Below the pieces are notes generated by a model. The model did not search any database. It was given only the letters and a program-made list of their open reading frames with translations, and had not been told where the DNA came from. This document shows positions 43,615 to 53,456 of a stretch of 64,000 bases of DNA, piece by piece. Numbering within the stretch: position 1 is the stretch's first letter; every line of letters starts with the position of its first letter. Position numbers and translations under genes: made by a program. The stretch comes from Verrucomicrobiota bacterium (lineage in GTDB: Bacteria; Verrucomicrobiota; Kiritimatiellia; CAIQIC01; JAGNIJ01): positions 62,001 through 126,000 of the forward strand of contig JAKLGK010000011.1 in the NCBI GenBank assembly GCA_022710725.1, written 5' to 3'.

Positions 43615-46359
43615 TCAGGGCAGCTTCACGCCCACGCGATAGAAGGCGGCAGGGAGCGGGTTGGTCACCGACAGGGTCACGGCGCTGCCGTCCGCCGCGC
43701 CGGCCAGGTTGAGTCCCGCCGGCGTCCATGTCGCGTCGCCCGCGAGATTCGTCGTCCACCAGGCTTCGTACCGGCGCTGGGCGGACGTCGGCACCGGCGA
43801 GCGCAACTGCATCACGCCGCCCGCCTCCGCGATGGCCTGGACATACGAGCTGAAGCACGAGGCGGCGTTGGTCGGCACGGTGTCGGCGACATATTCCTCG
43901 AGGTTGTCCAGCAGGTCGCCGTCGGAATTGGCGCCGGCCGTGGCGTTCGTGAAGAAGCCGAAGTACAGCGTCTCCCATTCGTTGGGCAGTCCGTCGCGGT
44001 CGCTGTCCCCGCCCGCGTGCGCCGCCAGCCGGAACGAGACGGCGCCGATCTGGGAGGTGCGCCCATTGCCCTGCAGGTCGCGGGTGACGAAGGAGAAGAT
44101 GTAGTTCGTGTGCATGTCCTGGAAGTCGATCGTGAAGTTCACCGTCTCGCGCGCCGGGTCGTTGGGCCAGTTCGTGGCGATGGTCTGGAGCACGAGGTTG
44201 GAATACCGCGCGGGGACGATGGAAATCGTGTGCGTCAGGCCGGTGATAAACGCATCGTTGTCCCAGAAATCCTGGTAGCGGAAGGTCAGGCTCAAGTTCG
44301 AGCCCAGGTCGTAGGTCCCGCCGCCCGGCCCGGCGCTGATGGGATTATCCGCGCGGAAGGGCACGACGTCGTCGCCGCTGCGCTGGAGGAACGCCAGGTC
44401 GAGGAGCTGCAGCTCCTCGCGGTCCAGCTCGTTCACGGGCGCCAGGGTCGCGTGCGCCGTGCGCAGCATCGCCACCAGGTTCGTGAAACGCCGCTGGCTG
44501 TGTTCCAGGAAAGGATGCGAGACGGCAATGTTGAAGATCTTCGTCCGCCCGCGCACGTCCACGCTCTCTCCGCTGACGCCCAGCGAGCTCATCAGCGCCG
44601 GGTCGCCGTAGCGCGGCGTGCCATCCACGACGGTCAGCAGCACGCTCGACGGCCGCGCGCGGATGAGCGACAGGTAGGGATCGGCGGGATCCCCCTCGAT
44701 CACCGCCAGGCCCGCGTTGAACCCGGCGGCAATCTGCCCGTACCGGTTGGTCAGGCCCGCGCACCGGGCGTTGTTGATCGTCACCATGTCGCACAGTTCC
44801 CGCGCCGTGAAGGCGTTGCTGAAGACGGACTGGTTCAGCTCCCACGCGTAGCCCAGTTCCTCGAGCAGGTTGAAGCAGCCGCTGGGCGTCCAGTCCGGGG
44901 AGAGGCCGATCACCACGCCGGCCTGCTTCGCCGCCCGGATGTTGGCCGTGCCGGCGTAGAGCTTCATGTTCGACATGGGCGACCAGATCAGCTTCGCGCC
45001 GGCCGCGGCCATCTGGGCGAATTCGTTCGTGCCCAGCGCCGCGCCGTGAATGATCGCCACGCTCGAATTCAGCATGCCCCAGCCGCGCCAGGTGGCGAAC
45101 TGGGCGCGGGCGGTGGTGTCCGTGCCCTCGGACAGGTGAATCATGGCGGCGTTGACGGCCCCGCCCGCGATGCGGAGCAGCAGGTTCGTGCGCTCGGCAA
45201 TGCCCGACGTGTTCGTCATGCGCCACGGGAAAATATTGCACCATACCCGCGACGGGAATTCCTCGATGTTGTACAGGATGACGTCGGGATGGGTGTGCTC
45301 GGGATCGTTGTTGCTCTGGCCCTGGATGGCGACGCAGCCGGCCATGAGTTCCAGGCACTCCCCGTACTTGGTGATCGTGTCGTTCGTGGAATCCCCTTCC
45401 GCGGTCCGAAGCGCTATGCGCCGGTTTTTCCAGTCGTCGTATTCCGCATCGTCCTCACCCCACTGGTCCCGGTGGCCGAACGGGAAGTTGTTGAACATCA
45501 GGGTCGGGAACGAGTTATAGGCCGGGTGGTTATGCACGTCGAGCAGGCCCGGGAAGATGATGCCCCCGGTGTCCACGGCGGTCACGCCGGGCGGCGCGGC
45601 GGACGTCACGGCGACGATGTCGTCGTCGCGCACGTGCACGTACCAGTTCGTGCGCGGGCCGCCCGGGGTCATCACCAGGCCGCGCAGGGCGTACTCGAAG
45701 ACCGTCCGCCCGACGAGGTCGTCGTCGGAGCGCGGCGAGATGGAGTTGGTCGTGCCGACGGAAAAGACCACGCCCTGGATTGCCGACAGCACCTGGTTGG
45801 AAACCCAGACATAGCGGTACGGCACGCGCGTGGCGACGTAGAAATTGGCGGAGGTGTCGCCCGCCTGCCAGTAGGTCTCCGTGCCGCGGACGTTGATGTT
45901 CCGCACCGTGGCGTTCGTCACGCGGACCAGCACGCCCTCGTACGCCTCGTTGGTCACCTGCCGGCCGGGCATCCAGGTCGCGGCGACGGGCGCGCCCGTG
46001 GAGGTCAGGCTATAGGAAGACACGTTGGTCAGCACGGTCATGTTGCGGGATTCGCGGACGGTGCCGCCGAGGGTCACGCGGTCCCCGGGGTTCGGGCGGT
46101 GGAACGGGTCGTTGATGTAGACGCCGCTCCACGGCCCGCCGCCGGCGTCGGAGAGCGTGTAGCCCTGCGGGTCGGCGTACACGGCGACGCCGCTGACCGT
46201 GACGCTGCTGCCGCTGTACGGCGAGGCGCCGCCCGCGGCGGTCGTGTACTGGACGTTCGATACCGTCAGGGCCGTCGCCTCCCCCGCCGCAAGAAGAAAC
46301 AGAAGATAGCCGGCCGCCGACCGTCCGGGGAAACCGCTCACCGTGAAAAAGCTCCGCAC
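43615..46359 (-). CDS. Secreted amidohydrolase-superfamily protein with C-terminal surface module
   Basis: A 914-residue exported protein. After the signal peptide (YLLFLLAAGEATA) there is a beta/OB-like domain (about 30-215), then a TIM-barrel amidohydrolase (about 220-600) with GLLDVHNHPAY, AIIHGAALG, SPMSNMKLYAGT and GLSPDWTPSG, as in the AtzA/TrzN chlorohydrolase group. GDSDRDGLPNEWE and NSDGDLLDNLEEY are calcium-binding repeats, and the last 70 residues (AWWTTNLAGDATW ... AFYRVGVKLP) are the module shared with two other secreted proteins. The substrate is unknown. The start is GTG; a TACTAT -10 lies just upstream. Confidence 0.78.
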   Translation of the reverse strand: MRSFFTVSGFPGRSAAGYLLFLLAAGEATALTVSNVQYTTAAGGASPYSGSSVTVSGVAVYADPQGYTLSDAGGGPWSGVYINDPFHRPNPGDRVTLGGTVRESRNMTVLTNVSSYSLTSTGAPVAATWMPGRQVTNEAYEGVLVRVTNATVRNINVRGTETYWQAGDTSANFYVATRVPYRYVWVSNQVLSAIQGVVFSVGTTNSISPRSDDDLVGRTVFEYALRGLVMTPGGPRTNWYVHVRDDDIVAVTSAAPPGVTAVDTGGIIFPGLLDVHNHPAYNSFPTLMFNNFPFGHRDQWGEDDAEYDDWKNRRIALRTAEGDSTNDTITKYGECLELMAGCVAIQGQSNNDPEHTHPDVILYNIEEFPSRVWCNIFPWRMTNTSGIAERTNLLLRIAGGAVNAAMIHLSEGTDTTARAQFATWRGWGMLNSSVAIIHGAALGTNEFAQMAAAGAKLIWSPMSNMKLYAGTANIRAAKQAGVVIGLSPDWTPSGCFNLLEELGYAWELNQSVFSNAFTARELCDMVTINNARCAGLTNRYGQIAAGFNAGLAVIEGDPADPYLSLIRARPSSVLLTVVDGTPRYGDPALMSSLGVSGESVDVRGRTKIFNIAVSHPFLEHSQRRFTNLVAMLRTAHATLAPVNELDREELQLLDLAFLQRSGDDVVPFRADNPISAGPGGGTYDLGSNLSLTFRYQDFWDNDAFITGLTHTISIVPARYSNLVLQTIATNWPNDPARETVNFTIDFQDMHTNYIFSFVTRDLQGNGRTSQIGAVSFRLAAHAGGDSDRDGLPNEWETLYFGFFTNATAGANSDGDLLDNLEEYVADTVPTNAASCFSSYVQAIAEAGGVMQLRSPVPTSAQRRYEAWWTTNLAGDATWTPAGLNLAGAADGSAVTLSVTNPLPAAFYRVGVKLP

Positions 46360-46424
46360 ATGGTCCGCGTATAGTACCGGATTGGGGCGGTCTTGTATAA
46401 GGCTATCCGGTCCGTTCGGGTCGA

Positions 46425-47243
46425 TCAGAGGACGCGCTGGAGCGCCTGCTTCAATTCCTGCGCCGCCGGCGCGGCCATCTCGAATACGTCCTCGGCGCGC
46501 CGGAAGTCCAGGATGTCCACGCCGCGGACGGCCGGGCGGATGTACAGATCGGGCGGCGCGCGCCGGAGCTTCTCCGCGATGATCGACTTCTGCATGATGT
46601 CGAACGTGCCCAGCACGGCGCGGAACAGGTTCGGGACCGGCGGCCCGGCGGGGTCGAGGTCCCCCATCACGTCAACCGCGACCACGAAATCGCAGTCGTC
46701 CAGCACGTCCCACGGCACGGGGTTGACGCCGCCGCCGTCGATCAGCACGCGGCCTGCGCGCGCGACGGGCGTGAAGACGCCGGGCAGGCCCATGCTCGCC
46801 TTGATCGCGTCCGGCAGGCTGCCGGAATCGAGCAGGACCTGCTCCGCCGTGTTGAAATCCGTGGCCACGACGCGCAGCGGGATCTTCAGTTCCTCGAAGG
46901 TCCGGACGCCCATCTTGCCGTAGAGGAACTCGATGAACTTGTCGCCCTTGAGCAGGCCGCGGCGCCCGAACTCGAGGTCCAGGAAGCCGAACCACTTGAG
47001 GGCGTCCGTCTTGCGCAGGGCCTCGCGCAGGGTATCGCGCCGGCTGACGACCATCTTCCGGACGCCTTCCCGGATGCGGGCGCCGGACAGGCCCGAGGCG
47101 TAGAGGGCGCCGACCACGGCGCCGATGCTCGTCCCGGCAATGCGGTACGGCCGCACGCCCAGTTCGTCGAGGATCTCCAGCATGGGGACGTGCGCCAGCC
47201 CCTTCGCGCCCCCGCCGCCCAGCGCCAGCCCGATTTTTTTCAT
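46425..47243 (-). CDS. Patatin-like phospholipase (RssA type)
   Basis: A 272-residue acyl hydrolase. It has the oxyanion-hole GLALGGGGAKGLAHV, the nucleophile elbow GTSIG, and the catalytic Asp in IDGGGVNPVPW. Patatins hydrolyse lipid acyl esters with a Ser-Asp dyad. The start at 47243 gives the conserved KKIGLALGGGGAKG N-terminus with a GGAGCG site. It is divergent from the aldo/keto reductase at 47346. Confidence 0.88.
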   Translation of the reverse strand: MKKIGLALGGGGAKGLAHVPMLEILDELGVRPYRIAGTSIGAVVGALYASGLSGARIREGVRKMVVSRRDTLREALRKTDALKWFGFLDLEFGRRGLLKGDKFIEFLYGKMGVRTFEELKIPLRVVATDFNTAEQVLLDSGSLPDAIKASMGLPGVFTPVARAGRVLIDGGGVNPVPWDVLDDCDFVVAVDVMGDLDPAGPPVPNLFRAVLGTFDIMQKSIIAEKLRRAPPDLYIRPAVRGVDILDFRRAEDVFEMAAPAAQELKQALQRVL

Positions 47244-47345
47244 GGTATTCGCTCCGGTCATGGCTTACCGCGCCGCCGGCCGGCCCGCAATCCGAAAGTC
47301 GCGGCGCGGCTTGAAGAAACGGCAGGGCGGCCCTATCTTTACGCC

Positions 47346-48431
47346 ATGCTCTACCGCCCTTTCGGACAGACCGGCAAGCGAGTCTCGGTCATCGGCGCCG
47401 GGTGCATGCGGTTCGAGACGCCGCAGAACGACCGGGACATCGGCCGGGCGGCCGAGACCCTGCTCCACGCCCACGCGCGGGGCATCAATTACTTTGACAC
47501 CGCGCCCTATTATTGCGGGGACCGGAGCGAGGACATCGTCGGCGCCGCAGTCCGGCAGTTGAAGCCGGGGACCTTCTACCTGTCCAGCAAGTGCGACAAG
47601 GCGGATGGCGCGGCGTTCCGGAAAGGGCTCGAGCGCTCGCTGCAGCGGCTCGGCGTGGATCGCATTCATTTCTTCCATATCTGGTGCCTGATGAATCCCA
47701 CGCAGTGGGCGGAGCGCAAGGACCGCGGCGCGGTGCGCGAAGCCCTCCGGGCCAAGGAGGAAGGCCTGATCGAACACCTGGTTTTCTCGTCGCACATGGA
47801 CGGCGAGGAAACGGCCGCGGTGATCGCGGAGGGGATATTCGAGGGCGTGACGCTCGGGTTTAACGCGGCCAACTTCCGCTTCCGGCGCTCGGCCCTCGAG
47901 GCCGCGGCCCGGGCCGGCCTGGGCGTGGTCACCATGAACCCGCTCGCCGGCGGCCTCATCCCGGCCCATCCGAAGCGTTTTGATTTTATCCGGGAAAAGA
48001 ACGACCCGGACGTGGTCACCGCCGCCTTGCGGTTCAACCTCTCGCACGCGGCGATCACCTGCGCGCTCGTCGGCTTTCGGAACCCGGCCGACGTGGACAG
48101 CGCCCTGGCCGCGCTCGACGAATTCGCGCCGCGGACCGACGCCGAGATCGCCCGCGTGGAGCGGCACCTGGAAGAGGGCTTCGACGGCCTCTGCACGGGC
48201 TGCGAGTACTGCCTCCCCTGCCCCGCGGACATCCCGATCCCCAGGATGATGGACTCGTACAACATGCTCATCCTCGAGGGCGAGAAGAAGGCCGTCCAGG
48301 AGCGGCTGCACTGGCAGTGGAGCCTGGACCAGACGGTCGCCGGCCAGTGCACCGAATGCGGGGCGTGCGAGGAGCGCTGTACGCAGCACCTGCCGATCAT
48401 CCGGCGGTTGAAGGAAATACGCGCCTTGTAG
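47346..48431 (+). CDS. Aldo/keto reductase with C-terminal 4Fe-4S ferredoxin domain
   Basis: A 361-residue protein. The TIM-barrel aldo/keto reductase (1-275: YRPFGQTGKRVSVIGAGCM, GINYFDTAPYYCGDRSED) carries the catalytic Asp-Tyr. The C-terminal domain has CTGCEYCLPCP and CTECGACEERC, arranged as in ferredoxin-fused reductases of anaerobes. Such enzymes couple NAD(P)H or ferredoxin to reduction of an unidentified aldehyde or ketone. The start is set by the N-terminal strand. Confidence 0.85.
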   Translation: MLYRPFGQTGKRVSVIGAGCMRFETPQNDRDIGRAAETLLHAHARGINYFDTAPYYCGDRSEDIVGAAVRQLKPGTFYLSSKCDKADGAAFRKGLERSLQRLGVDRIHFFHIWCLMNPTQWAERKDRGAVREALRAKEEGLIEHLVFSSHMDGEETAAVIAEGIFEGVTLGFNAANFRFRRSALEAAARAGLGVVTMNPLAGGLIPAHPKRFDFIREKNDPDVVTAALRFNLSHAAITCALVGFRNPADVDSALAALDEFAPRTDAEIARVERHLEEGFDGLCTGCEYCLPCPADIPIPRMMDSYNMLILEGEKKAVQERLHWQWSLDQTVAGQCTECGACEERCTQHLPIIRRLKEIRAL

Positions 48432-48513
48432 AAGGATTGTATTTGCCGGTTCACGGGGGACCGGAATTGGAGTATGCTCACAATGAGTTTGATTCATTAA
48501 ATGGAGGCGTATC

Positions 48514-49779
48514 ATGAGTAAGCGCATGGCGTTCCTGGCGGCGGGTCTTCTCCTCGGCGCGGCAACGGTTCCCGCGCAGGCCCAGCAGAGCCTGCAGGCC
48601 CTGGTCAACAGCGCGACCGGCAGCGTGATCGAAGTGCCGGCGGGCGAATACCAGGGGCCCGTCCGGCTCAAGGAGGGCGTCCTCCTCGTCGGCGCCGGGG
48701 CCGACCGCACGATCCTGAACGTGCCGGACGCCGCGCCGGGCGTCATGGGCGAGAACCAGTCGGGCATCATCGGCTTCACGATCCGCGGCGGGCAGCACGG
48801 CGTGCGGACGCTCGGCCGGTTCATGGGCGTCTTCGAGTGCCGGCTGGAAGGGCAGGCCCAGGCCGCCGTTCTTTTCGAGGGCGGAAGCGGCGTCGCGGTG
48901 AACAACGCGATCGTCGGCTCGCAGACGAACCAGGGCGTGATGATCCTCCGGTCGAATCCGCTGGTGTCGCGCAACGTGATCGCGTACCACGATGTCGGCG
49001 TGCACGTAAGCGGCGAAATGATCCCACCCGTGCAGGACAACCTCTTCATCGGCAACCGCACCGCCGTGCTGGTCGATCCCGGCTCGAAGGCGCTGCTGGC
49101 CCGCAACCTCTACGACCGCAACGGCGTCGCCGTGCAGGGCGCAGACCTCGGGGCGGACGACCGGATCGAGCCCATCGCGTGGGACGGCAAGGTGCCGGCG
49201 GCCGGCGCCACGACGGCGCAGTACCGCGACCTGATGAACGTCGTCTTCGAAGAGGCGATCAACGCTCACCCGGTGGTCGTGTACGGGCTGGGCGAGGAGA
49301 TGGGTGCCTTCGACGTGGTGATCCTCTCGCCCTCCGCGACCTTCAGCATCGGCGCGTCGGCCGTGGACACGATCATCTCCAGCCACCACGCCTACGACTC
49401 GGCCACGCAGGACGCGCTTGCTTCCACGCTGCGGGTCGCGGAGCGGCCGTTCGTGGACGTCGTCAACCCGCTGGTCAAGGACCTGGCCGTCGACCGGTAC
49501 GTGCTGGAGAACCGCTACCGGCACCCGGCATCGTACGGGGTGAACGAAAAGGGACAACGGGTCTTCCGGCGCATGACCAACATGAACCGGGCCGAGATCT
49601 TCTGCCCCGCCGGCTGGCTGCCCGTCGGCGTGAATTATCCCGCGTCGTTCGACCGCGTCGGGAACCAGGTCGTGATCAAGATCACGCATCCGGGCGTGAC
49701 GAACCTCGAGATTGCGATGGAGCCCGACGCCGCCTCGGCCGATCCGCTAGGGGTCCGCGCCGCGCTCGCAGGCGAATGA
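48514..49779 (+). CDS. Secreted right-handed beta-helix protein
   Basis: A 421-residue exported protein: signal peptide (MAFLAAGLLLGAATVPAQA), then pectate-lyase-like coils (GSVIEVPAGEYQGPVRLKEG, GFTIRGGQHGVRTLG, NNAIVGSQTNQGVMI, RNVIAYHDVGVHVS, DNLFIGNRTAVLV) up to about residue 225. An alpha/beta C-terminal domain of unknown type follows. Beta-helix proteins often bind or cleave polysaccharides; no catalytic set is recognised. AATGGAGG is the ribosome-binding site. It overlaps the yjbQ gene by four bases. Confidence 0.7.
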   Translation: MSKRMAFLAAGLLLGAATVPAQAQQSLQALVNSATGSVIEVPAGEYQGPVRLKEGVLLVGAGADRTILNVPDAAPGVMGENQSGIIGFTIRGGQHGVRTLGRFMGVFECRLEGQAQAAVLFEGGSGVAVNNAIVGSQTNQGVMILRSNPLVSRNVIAYHDVGVHVSGEMIPPVQDNLFIGNRTAVLVDPGSKALLARNLYDRNGVAVQGADLGADDRIEPIAWDGKVPAAGATTAQYRDLMNVVFEEAINAHPVVVYGLGEEMGAFDVVILSPSATFSIGASAVDTIISSHHAYDSATQDALASTLRVAERPFVDVVNPLVKDLAVDRYVLENRYRHPASYGVNEKGQRVFRRMTNMNRAEIFCPAGWLPVGVNYPASFDRVGNQVVIKITHPGVTNLEIAMEPDAASADPLGVRAALAGE

Positions 49780-50192
49780 AGACCCACCAGGAGGAAATCC
49801 GCCTGGAGACGGCGGGCCATCGGGACACCCACGACCTCACGGATGCCGTTGCGGCCGTCGTCGGGCGCTCCGGCGTGACGACCGGCCTCGCGCATATCTT
49901 CAACGTCGGCAGCACGGCCTGCGTAGGCATGCTCGAGTTTGAACCCGGCCTGCAGCGGGACATCGGCGAAGTGCTCGACCGGCTGATTCCGCCGTCGCGC
50001 GCCTACGGGCACGAGCAGGCCTGGCACGACGGCAACGGGCACTCGCACCTGCAGGCGACGCTGATGGGCCCTTCGCTGACCGTGCCGGTGAGCGGGGGCC
50101 GGCTGCGGCTCGGCACCTGGCAGCAGATCTTCCACCTGGAGTGCGACGTCGAGCCGCGCTCGCGCGTCGTCGTGGTCACCGTGACGGGCTGA
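49776..50192 (+). CDS. yjbQ: YjbQ/UPF0047 family protein
   Basis: A 138-residue single-domain protein with the family signatures GLAHIFNVGSTACVGMLEFE, HEQAWHDGNGHSHLQATLMG and LGTWQQIFHLECD. The conserved histidines and the Asp form a probable metal or phosphate site. Some members show weak thiamine-phosphate-synthase activity; the true role is unclear. The start overlaps the previous stop (ATGA), and the 3' end overlaps the convergent recQ gene by 17 bases. Confidence 0.88.
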   Translation: MKTHQEEIRLETAGHRDTHDLTDAVAAVVGRSGVTTGLAHIFNVGSTACVGMLEFEPGLQRDIGEVLDRLIPPSRAYGHEQAWHDGNGHSHLQATLMGPSLTVPVSGGRLRLGTWQQIFHLECDVEPRSRVVVVTVTG

Positions 50193-52065
50193 CCCGGCCG
50201 GGCGGAACGCACGCGGCAATGATCGCGCAAACGGCCTCACCCCATCGCGCCTGCTTGTGCTCGCCGATGCCGGGGATGCCAACGAGGTCCTCCACCCGGC
50301 CGGGCCGGGCGCGCGCGAGCTCGGCCAGCGTCGTATCGTGGAAAATGACATAGGCGGGGATCCCCAGCCGCTGGCATTCCTCCTGTCGCCAGCGGCGCAG
50401 GGTATCGAACAACTCCATATCCACCCCTTCCATAGACTTCTCCCCGCGCGCCGTGCGCTTGCGCAGGCGCTCCTTGGGCTGGAACAGCCGCACCGCGCGT
50501 CCACCCCGGAGTACGGCCGCGGAAGCCTCATTCAGTTTAAGCACGGGCCGGTCCCCCTCCGTCCGCGTCAGCAGGCCCTGGTCCACCAACTGGTAGACCA
50601 GCGCGGTCAGGGCGCTCGCGGTGGAGTCCTTCAGTAATCCGTACGTGCTTAATCCGTCATGGCCCGCGCGGCGGAGGGTCTCCGTATCCGCGCCCAGCAG
50701 GACGTTCACGACGTGCCCCACCCCGAACCGCTGGCCGACACGGGCGACGCAGGAGAGGATCTTCTGCGCCAGCACCGTGCCGTCGCCGACCTCTTCCACC
50801 TCGTCCAGGCACACGTCGCAGGCGCCGCAATCCGCGCGGTCGTAGGCCTGGCCGAAGTATTCCGACAGCGCCTTATGCCGGCACCGCGCGGACGTGCAAT
50901 AGCGCTGCATGCCGCGGAGCAACTCCAGTTGGATCTTCCTCGCCGCCTCGAGGTCCGCTTCGGTTCCCGGCTCCGGCGCCTCCGCCGGCGGCTTGTTCAT
51001 GATGCCTTTCCAGCGCATGACGTCGGCGGCGGAATAGAACAGCACGCACTCGGCCTCGAGGCCGTCGCGACCGGCCCGGCCGGTCTCCTGCTGGTAATGC
51101 TCGATCGTCTTGGGCAGCGAGGTATGGATGACACACCGCACGTTGCTGCGGTCGATCCCCATGCCGAACGCCACCGTGGCCACGACCACGTCGAGCGACT
51201 CGTCGGCAAAGGCCTCCTGCGTCCGGTGCCGGTCCTCCGGTTCCATGCCCGCGTGGTAGGCGGCCGCGCGCACGCCGCGGGCCTTCAACCAGGCGGCCAG
51301 GGTTTCCGTATCCTTGCGGCTCAAGCAGTAGGCGATCACGGCCTCGCCGGCGTGCCGGGCGATGGCTTGCGCGGTCTGCTCGCGCACGTCGGTCTTCGGG
51401 AGAACACGGTAGATCAGGTTCGCGCGGTCAAAACAACCCACCAGCAGGGCCGCGTCCTTGAGCTGCAATTGCTCGACAATGTCCTCGCGCACACGCGGTG
51501 TGGCCGTGGCCGTGTACGCGTGAAGGCTTGCCGAGGGGAAATGCTGTCGCAGGACGGCCAGTTGACGATATTCCGGACGAAAATCATGGCCCCACTGGCT
51601 GATGCAATGCGCCTCGTCGATGGCAAACCGCCGCACCGCCAGTTGCTTGAGGTCTCCTAGAAAATCCTCCATCATCAGCCGCTCGGGCGAGACGAACAGC
51701 AGGCGGATTTCCGCGGCGCGCAATGCGGTCTCCACGATCCGGCGTTCGGCCGCCGTCATCCCGCTGTGCAGCGCCGCGGCGGGATAGCCGCTCTCCCGCA
51801 GGCCGTCCACCTGGTCCTTCATCAGCGAGATCAGCGGCGAGACCACCACGTCGAGCGAGCCGTCCAGCAGCGGCGGAACCTGGTAACATAGCGACTTCCC
51901 GCCGCCGGTCGGCAGCACCGTGAGCGAATCACATTGCGCCATGGCGCACGCGATGGCCTCCGCCTGGAGCGATTTCAGCGATTCGTATCCCCAATACCGG
52001 CGCAGCGCCATGTTCACCTGTGCGAGCGCTTCCGGGGACAACGACGGCTGACTCGTTGCAGGCAT
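50176..52065 (-). CDS. recQ: ATP-dependent DNA helicase RecQ
   Basis: A 629-residue superfamily 2 helicase that unwinds recombination and replication intermediates. The helicase core has VLPTGGGKSLCYQVP (Walker A), AIDEAHCISQWGHDFRPEY (Walker B plus aromatic-rich loop), TATATPRV and QETGRAGRDG. The zinc-binding RQC region has CRHKALSEYFGQ with CGACDVC. A C-terminal HRDC-type domain (LFDTLRRWRQEECQRLGIP) completes the bacterial RecQ layout. The start at 52065 lacks a ribosome-binding site and may be near-leaderless; a longer frame upstream has no homology. Confidence 0.92.
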   Translation of the reverse strand: MPATSQPSLSPEALAQVNMALRRYWGYESLKSLQAEAIACAMAQCDSLTVLPTGGGKSLCYQVPPLLDGSLDVVVSPLISLMKDQVDGLRESGYPAAALHSGMTAAERRIVETALRAAEIRLLFVSPERLMMEDFLGDLKQLAVRRFAIDEAHCISQWGHDFRPEYRQLAVLRQHFPSASLHAYTATATPRVREDIVEQLQLKDAALLVGCFDRANLIYRVLPKTDVREQTAQAIARHAGEAVIAYCLSRKDTETLAAWLKARGVRAAAYHAGMEPEDRHRTQEAFADESLDVVVATVAFGMGIDRSNVRCVIHTSLPKTIEHYQQETGRAGRDGLEAECVLFYSAADVMRWKGIMNKPPAEAPEPGTEADLEAARKIQLELLRGMQRYCTSARCRHKALSEYFGQAYDRADCGACDVCLDEVEEVGDGTVLAQKILSCVARVGQRFGVGHVVNVLLGADTETLRRAGHDGLSTYGLLKDSTASALTALVYQLVDQGLLTRTEGDRPVLKLNEASAAVLRGGRAVRLFQPKERLRKRTARGEKSMEGVDMELFDTLRRWRQEECQRLGIPAYVIFHDTTLAELARARPGRVEDLVGIPGIGEHKQARWGEAVCAIIAACVPPGRVSPSR

Positions 52066-52075
52066 GTAGATAGTT

Positions 52076-52104
52076 ATTGTACCAGGCCTCGGACTACAAG
52101 CAAA
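52076..52104 (-). promoter_or_regulatory. Putative recQ promoter
   Basis: On the minus strand TTTGCT (52104-52099), 17 bases, TACAAT (52081-52076), ten bases before the ATG at 52065. Confidence 0.4.
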
Positions 52105-52204
52105 CCCCCTCGCGCCGGCGGCCATCGCCGCTAGGACTGATTCACGAGTGAGGTTATGTCCCATGGAACAACGGGATGTTTTTTCCATCAAAAGAAGCTG
52201 CGGA

Positions 52205-52266
52205 TAGGGCGAGACCGCCGGCTGAGCAGCATCCCATGGCGCGGCTCACCCGGAGGGTTCGCCCTA
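52205..52266. repeat. Intergenic repeat with TAGGGCGA ends
   Basis: The arms 52205-52227 and 52244-52266 match in inverse at 19 of 23 positions (TAGGGCGA ... CCGG-TGAGC). The end sequence is nearly that of the element at 17530. Confidence 0.7.
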
Positions 52267-52517
52267 CCGAGAAAAACCAACGCTCGAGTTTTCAGCACAT
52301 TGCGACGGCAGATGAATCAGTCTTGCATCGCCACCGCTTCTTACGAAAAAGCATGGAATCAAGCCGTCCTCTTTCCTTTCTAGTAATAGAAGACATCACT
52401 TGGGCCCTTTTACTCGGGAGGTGAGTATGAGGTAGAAAACTCGACGGCATACAATCCAATGCTTCGCCGGAGGGCGGCCAGCTCTTGTTCGCGTCCGCCC
52501 GCCAGGGTGCCCACGCA

Positions 52518-52547
52518 CCGCATGTCCCGCAGCAGAGGGACATGCGG
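52518..52547. repeat. Perfect 11-bp hairpin
   Basis: CCGCATGTCCC (52518-52528) and GGGACATGCGG (52537-52547) with an eight-base loop. No T-run follows. Confidence 0.6.
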
Positions 52548-52773
52548 TAGAGAGTGAGGCAGAGGGTTAGGCAAGCCCTGAACCCTGTCGGCGCGGCCTG
52601 TGTTGGGCCAATCTGTGCTGAACCGACCCATCTTTAGCCGGTAGATGTTTGGCCGGCTGGTATTTTGGCGGGCCGGTGTTGAGCCGACGCGGGGAGGCGG
52701 GGTACGGATGGAGGATCCCGGCGTGAACGGACGCCAAGTGGAGGTGTCCAACAAGCCGGGAAGGGAATCCATC

Positions 52774-53433
52774 ATGCGACTACGCTTCGGGCTCGTGGCG
52801 GGATTGCTCGGTGCAGTAGCGGTCCTTTGCGTCTCTTGCGTGCGCGAAACGCAGCGCACGGTCGAGATCAAGGTGCCCGGGATGCAGACCGAGCGCGACG
52901 TGCGGATCGTGACCAACGCGGCGCTGAACGAGGCCGTCGGGCGCGCGACCCTGCAGCACGGGTACGACATCTGCGTAGACAAGGGCACGATGTTCTACTA
53001 CGAGGGTGCGCGGCTGCTCTCCCGGGAGTACCAGCGGCATATCCTGCGCTGCCTGCGCGAGATCGGCTACGAGGCGCGGATCGTCGAGGTGCGGCACTGG
53101 CCGGCGCCGGCCATGCCCACGCCCCGCGGCTGGCTCCAGGCTTGGCCCGACCGGCACGCCGCGGCGATCTCGATCCCCGCGATGAAGACCGGCGTCGACG
53201 CGCACCGCGTCGTCGGCGCCATCGCACGGGCGCGCGCGGGGGACGATCCCCTGCGCGTCGCGCCCGACCCGGCGGCCCATGCCATCCGCGTGACGTACGA
53301 CACGAACCAGCTCGCGCTGAAGAACCTCGAGGGCGCCATCGCCAACGCGGGTTACCAGGCCAACGACACGCCACCCAGCATGGGCCTTCCGGACTCGTTC
53401 CCGGTCGGCTGGACGCCGATCTGGATGTACTGA
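52774..53433 (+). CDS. Probable lipoprotein with HMA-like folds lacking metal cysteines
   Basis: A 219-residue exported protein. The N-terminus (LVAGLLGAVAVLCVSC) ends in a lipobox-like Cys at about residue 22. Two segments resemble heavy-metal-associated (copper-chaperone) folds: TVEIKVPGMQTERDVRIVTN and, better, AAISIPAMKTGVDAHRVVGA with IRVTYDTNQLALKNLEGAIA and NAGYQAND. The CxxC metal-binding pair is absent in both, so it may use the fold for protein contact instead. AAGGGAA supports the start. The signal peptidase gene follows after 23 bases. Confidence 0.6.
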   Translation: MRLRFGLVAGLLGAVAVLCVSCVRETQRTVEIKVPGMQTERDVRIVTNAALNEAVGRATLQHGYDICVDKGTMFYYEGARLLSREYQRHILRCLREIGYEARIVEVRHWPAPAMPTPRGWLQAWPDRHAAAISIPAMKTGVDAHRVVGAIARARAGDDPLRVAPDPAAHAIRVTYDTNQLALKNLEGAIANAGYQANDTPPSMGLPDSFPVGWTPIWMY

Positions 53434-53456
53434 CCGCTCGCCACAGGAGAATCCTC

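Larger units (their letters stand above)
52066..52773. other. Long intergenic region with repeats
   Basis: About 700 bases without a convincing gene; the open frames seen are short and of ordinary six-frame character. It contains the recQ promoter (52076-52104), the repeat at 52205-52266, a locally AT-richer stretch (about 52300-52420), a hairpin at 52518-52547, and the leader of the lipoprotein gene. Confidence 0.5.

Noticed and set aside
52410..52988. 192-residue minus-strand frame in the long intergenic region
   Set aside because: It overlaps the lipoprotein gene antisense, crosses a hairpin repeat, lacks a ribosome-binding site and has low-complexity Ser/Thr/Pro-rich composition.
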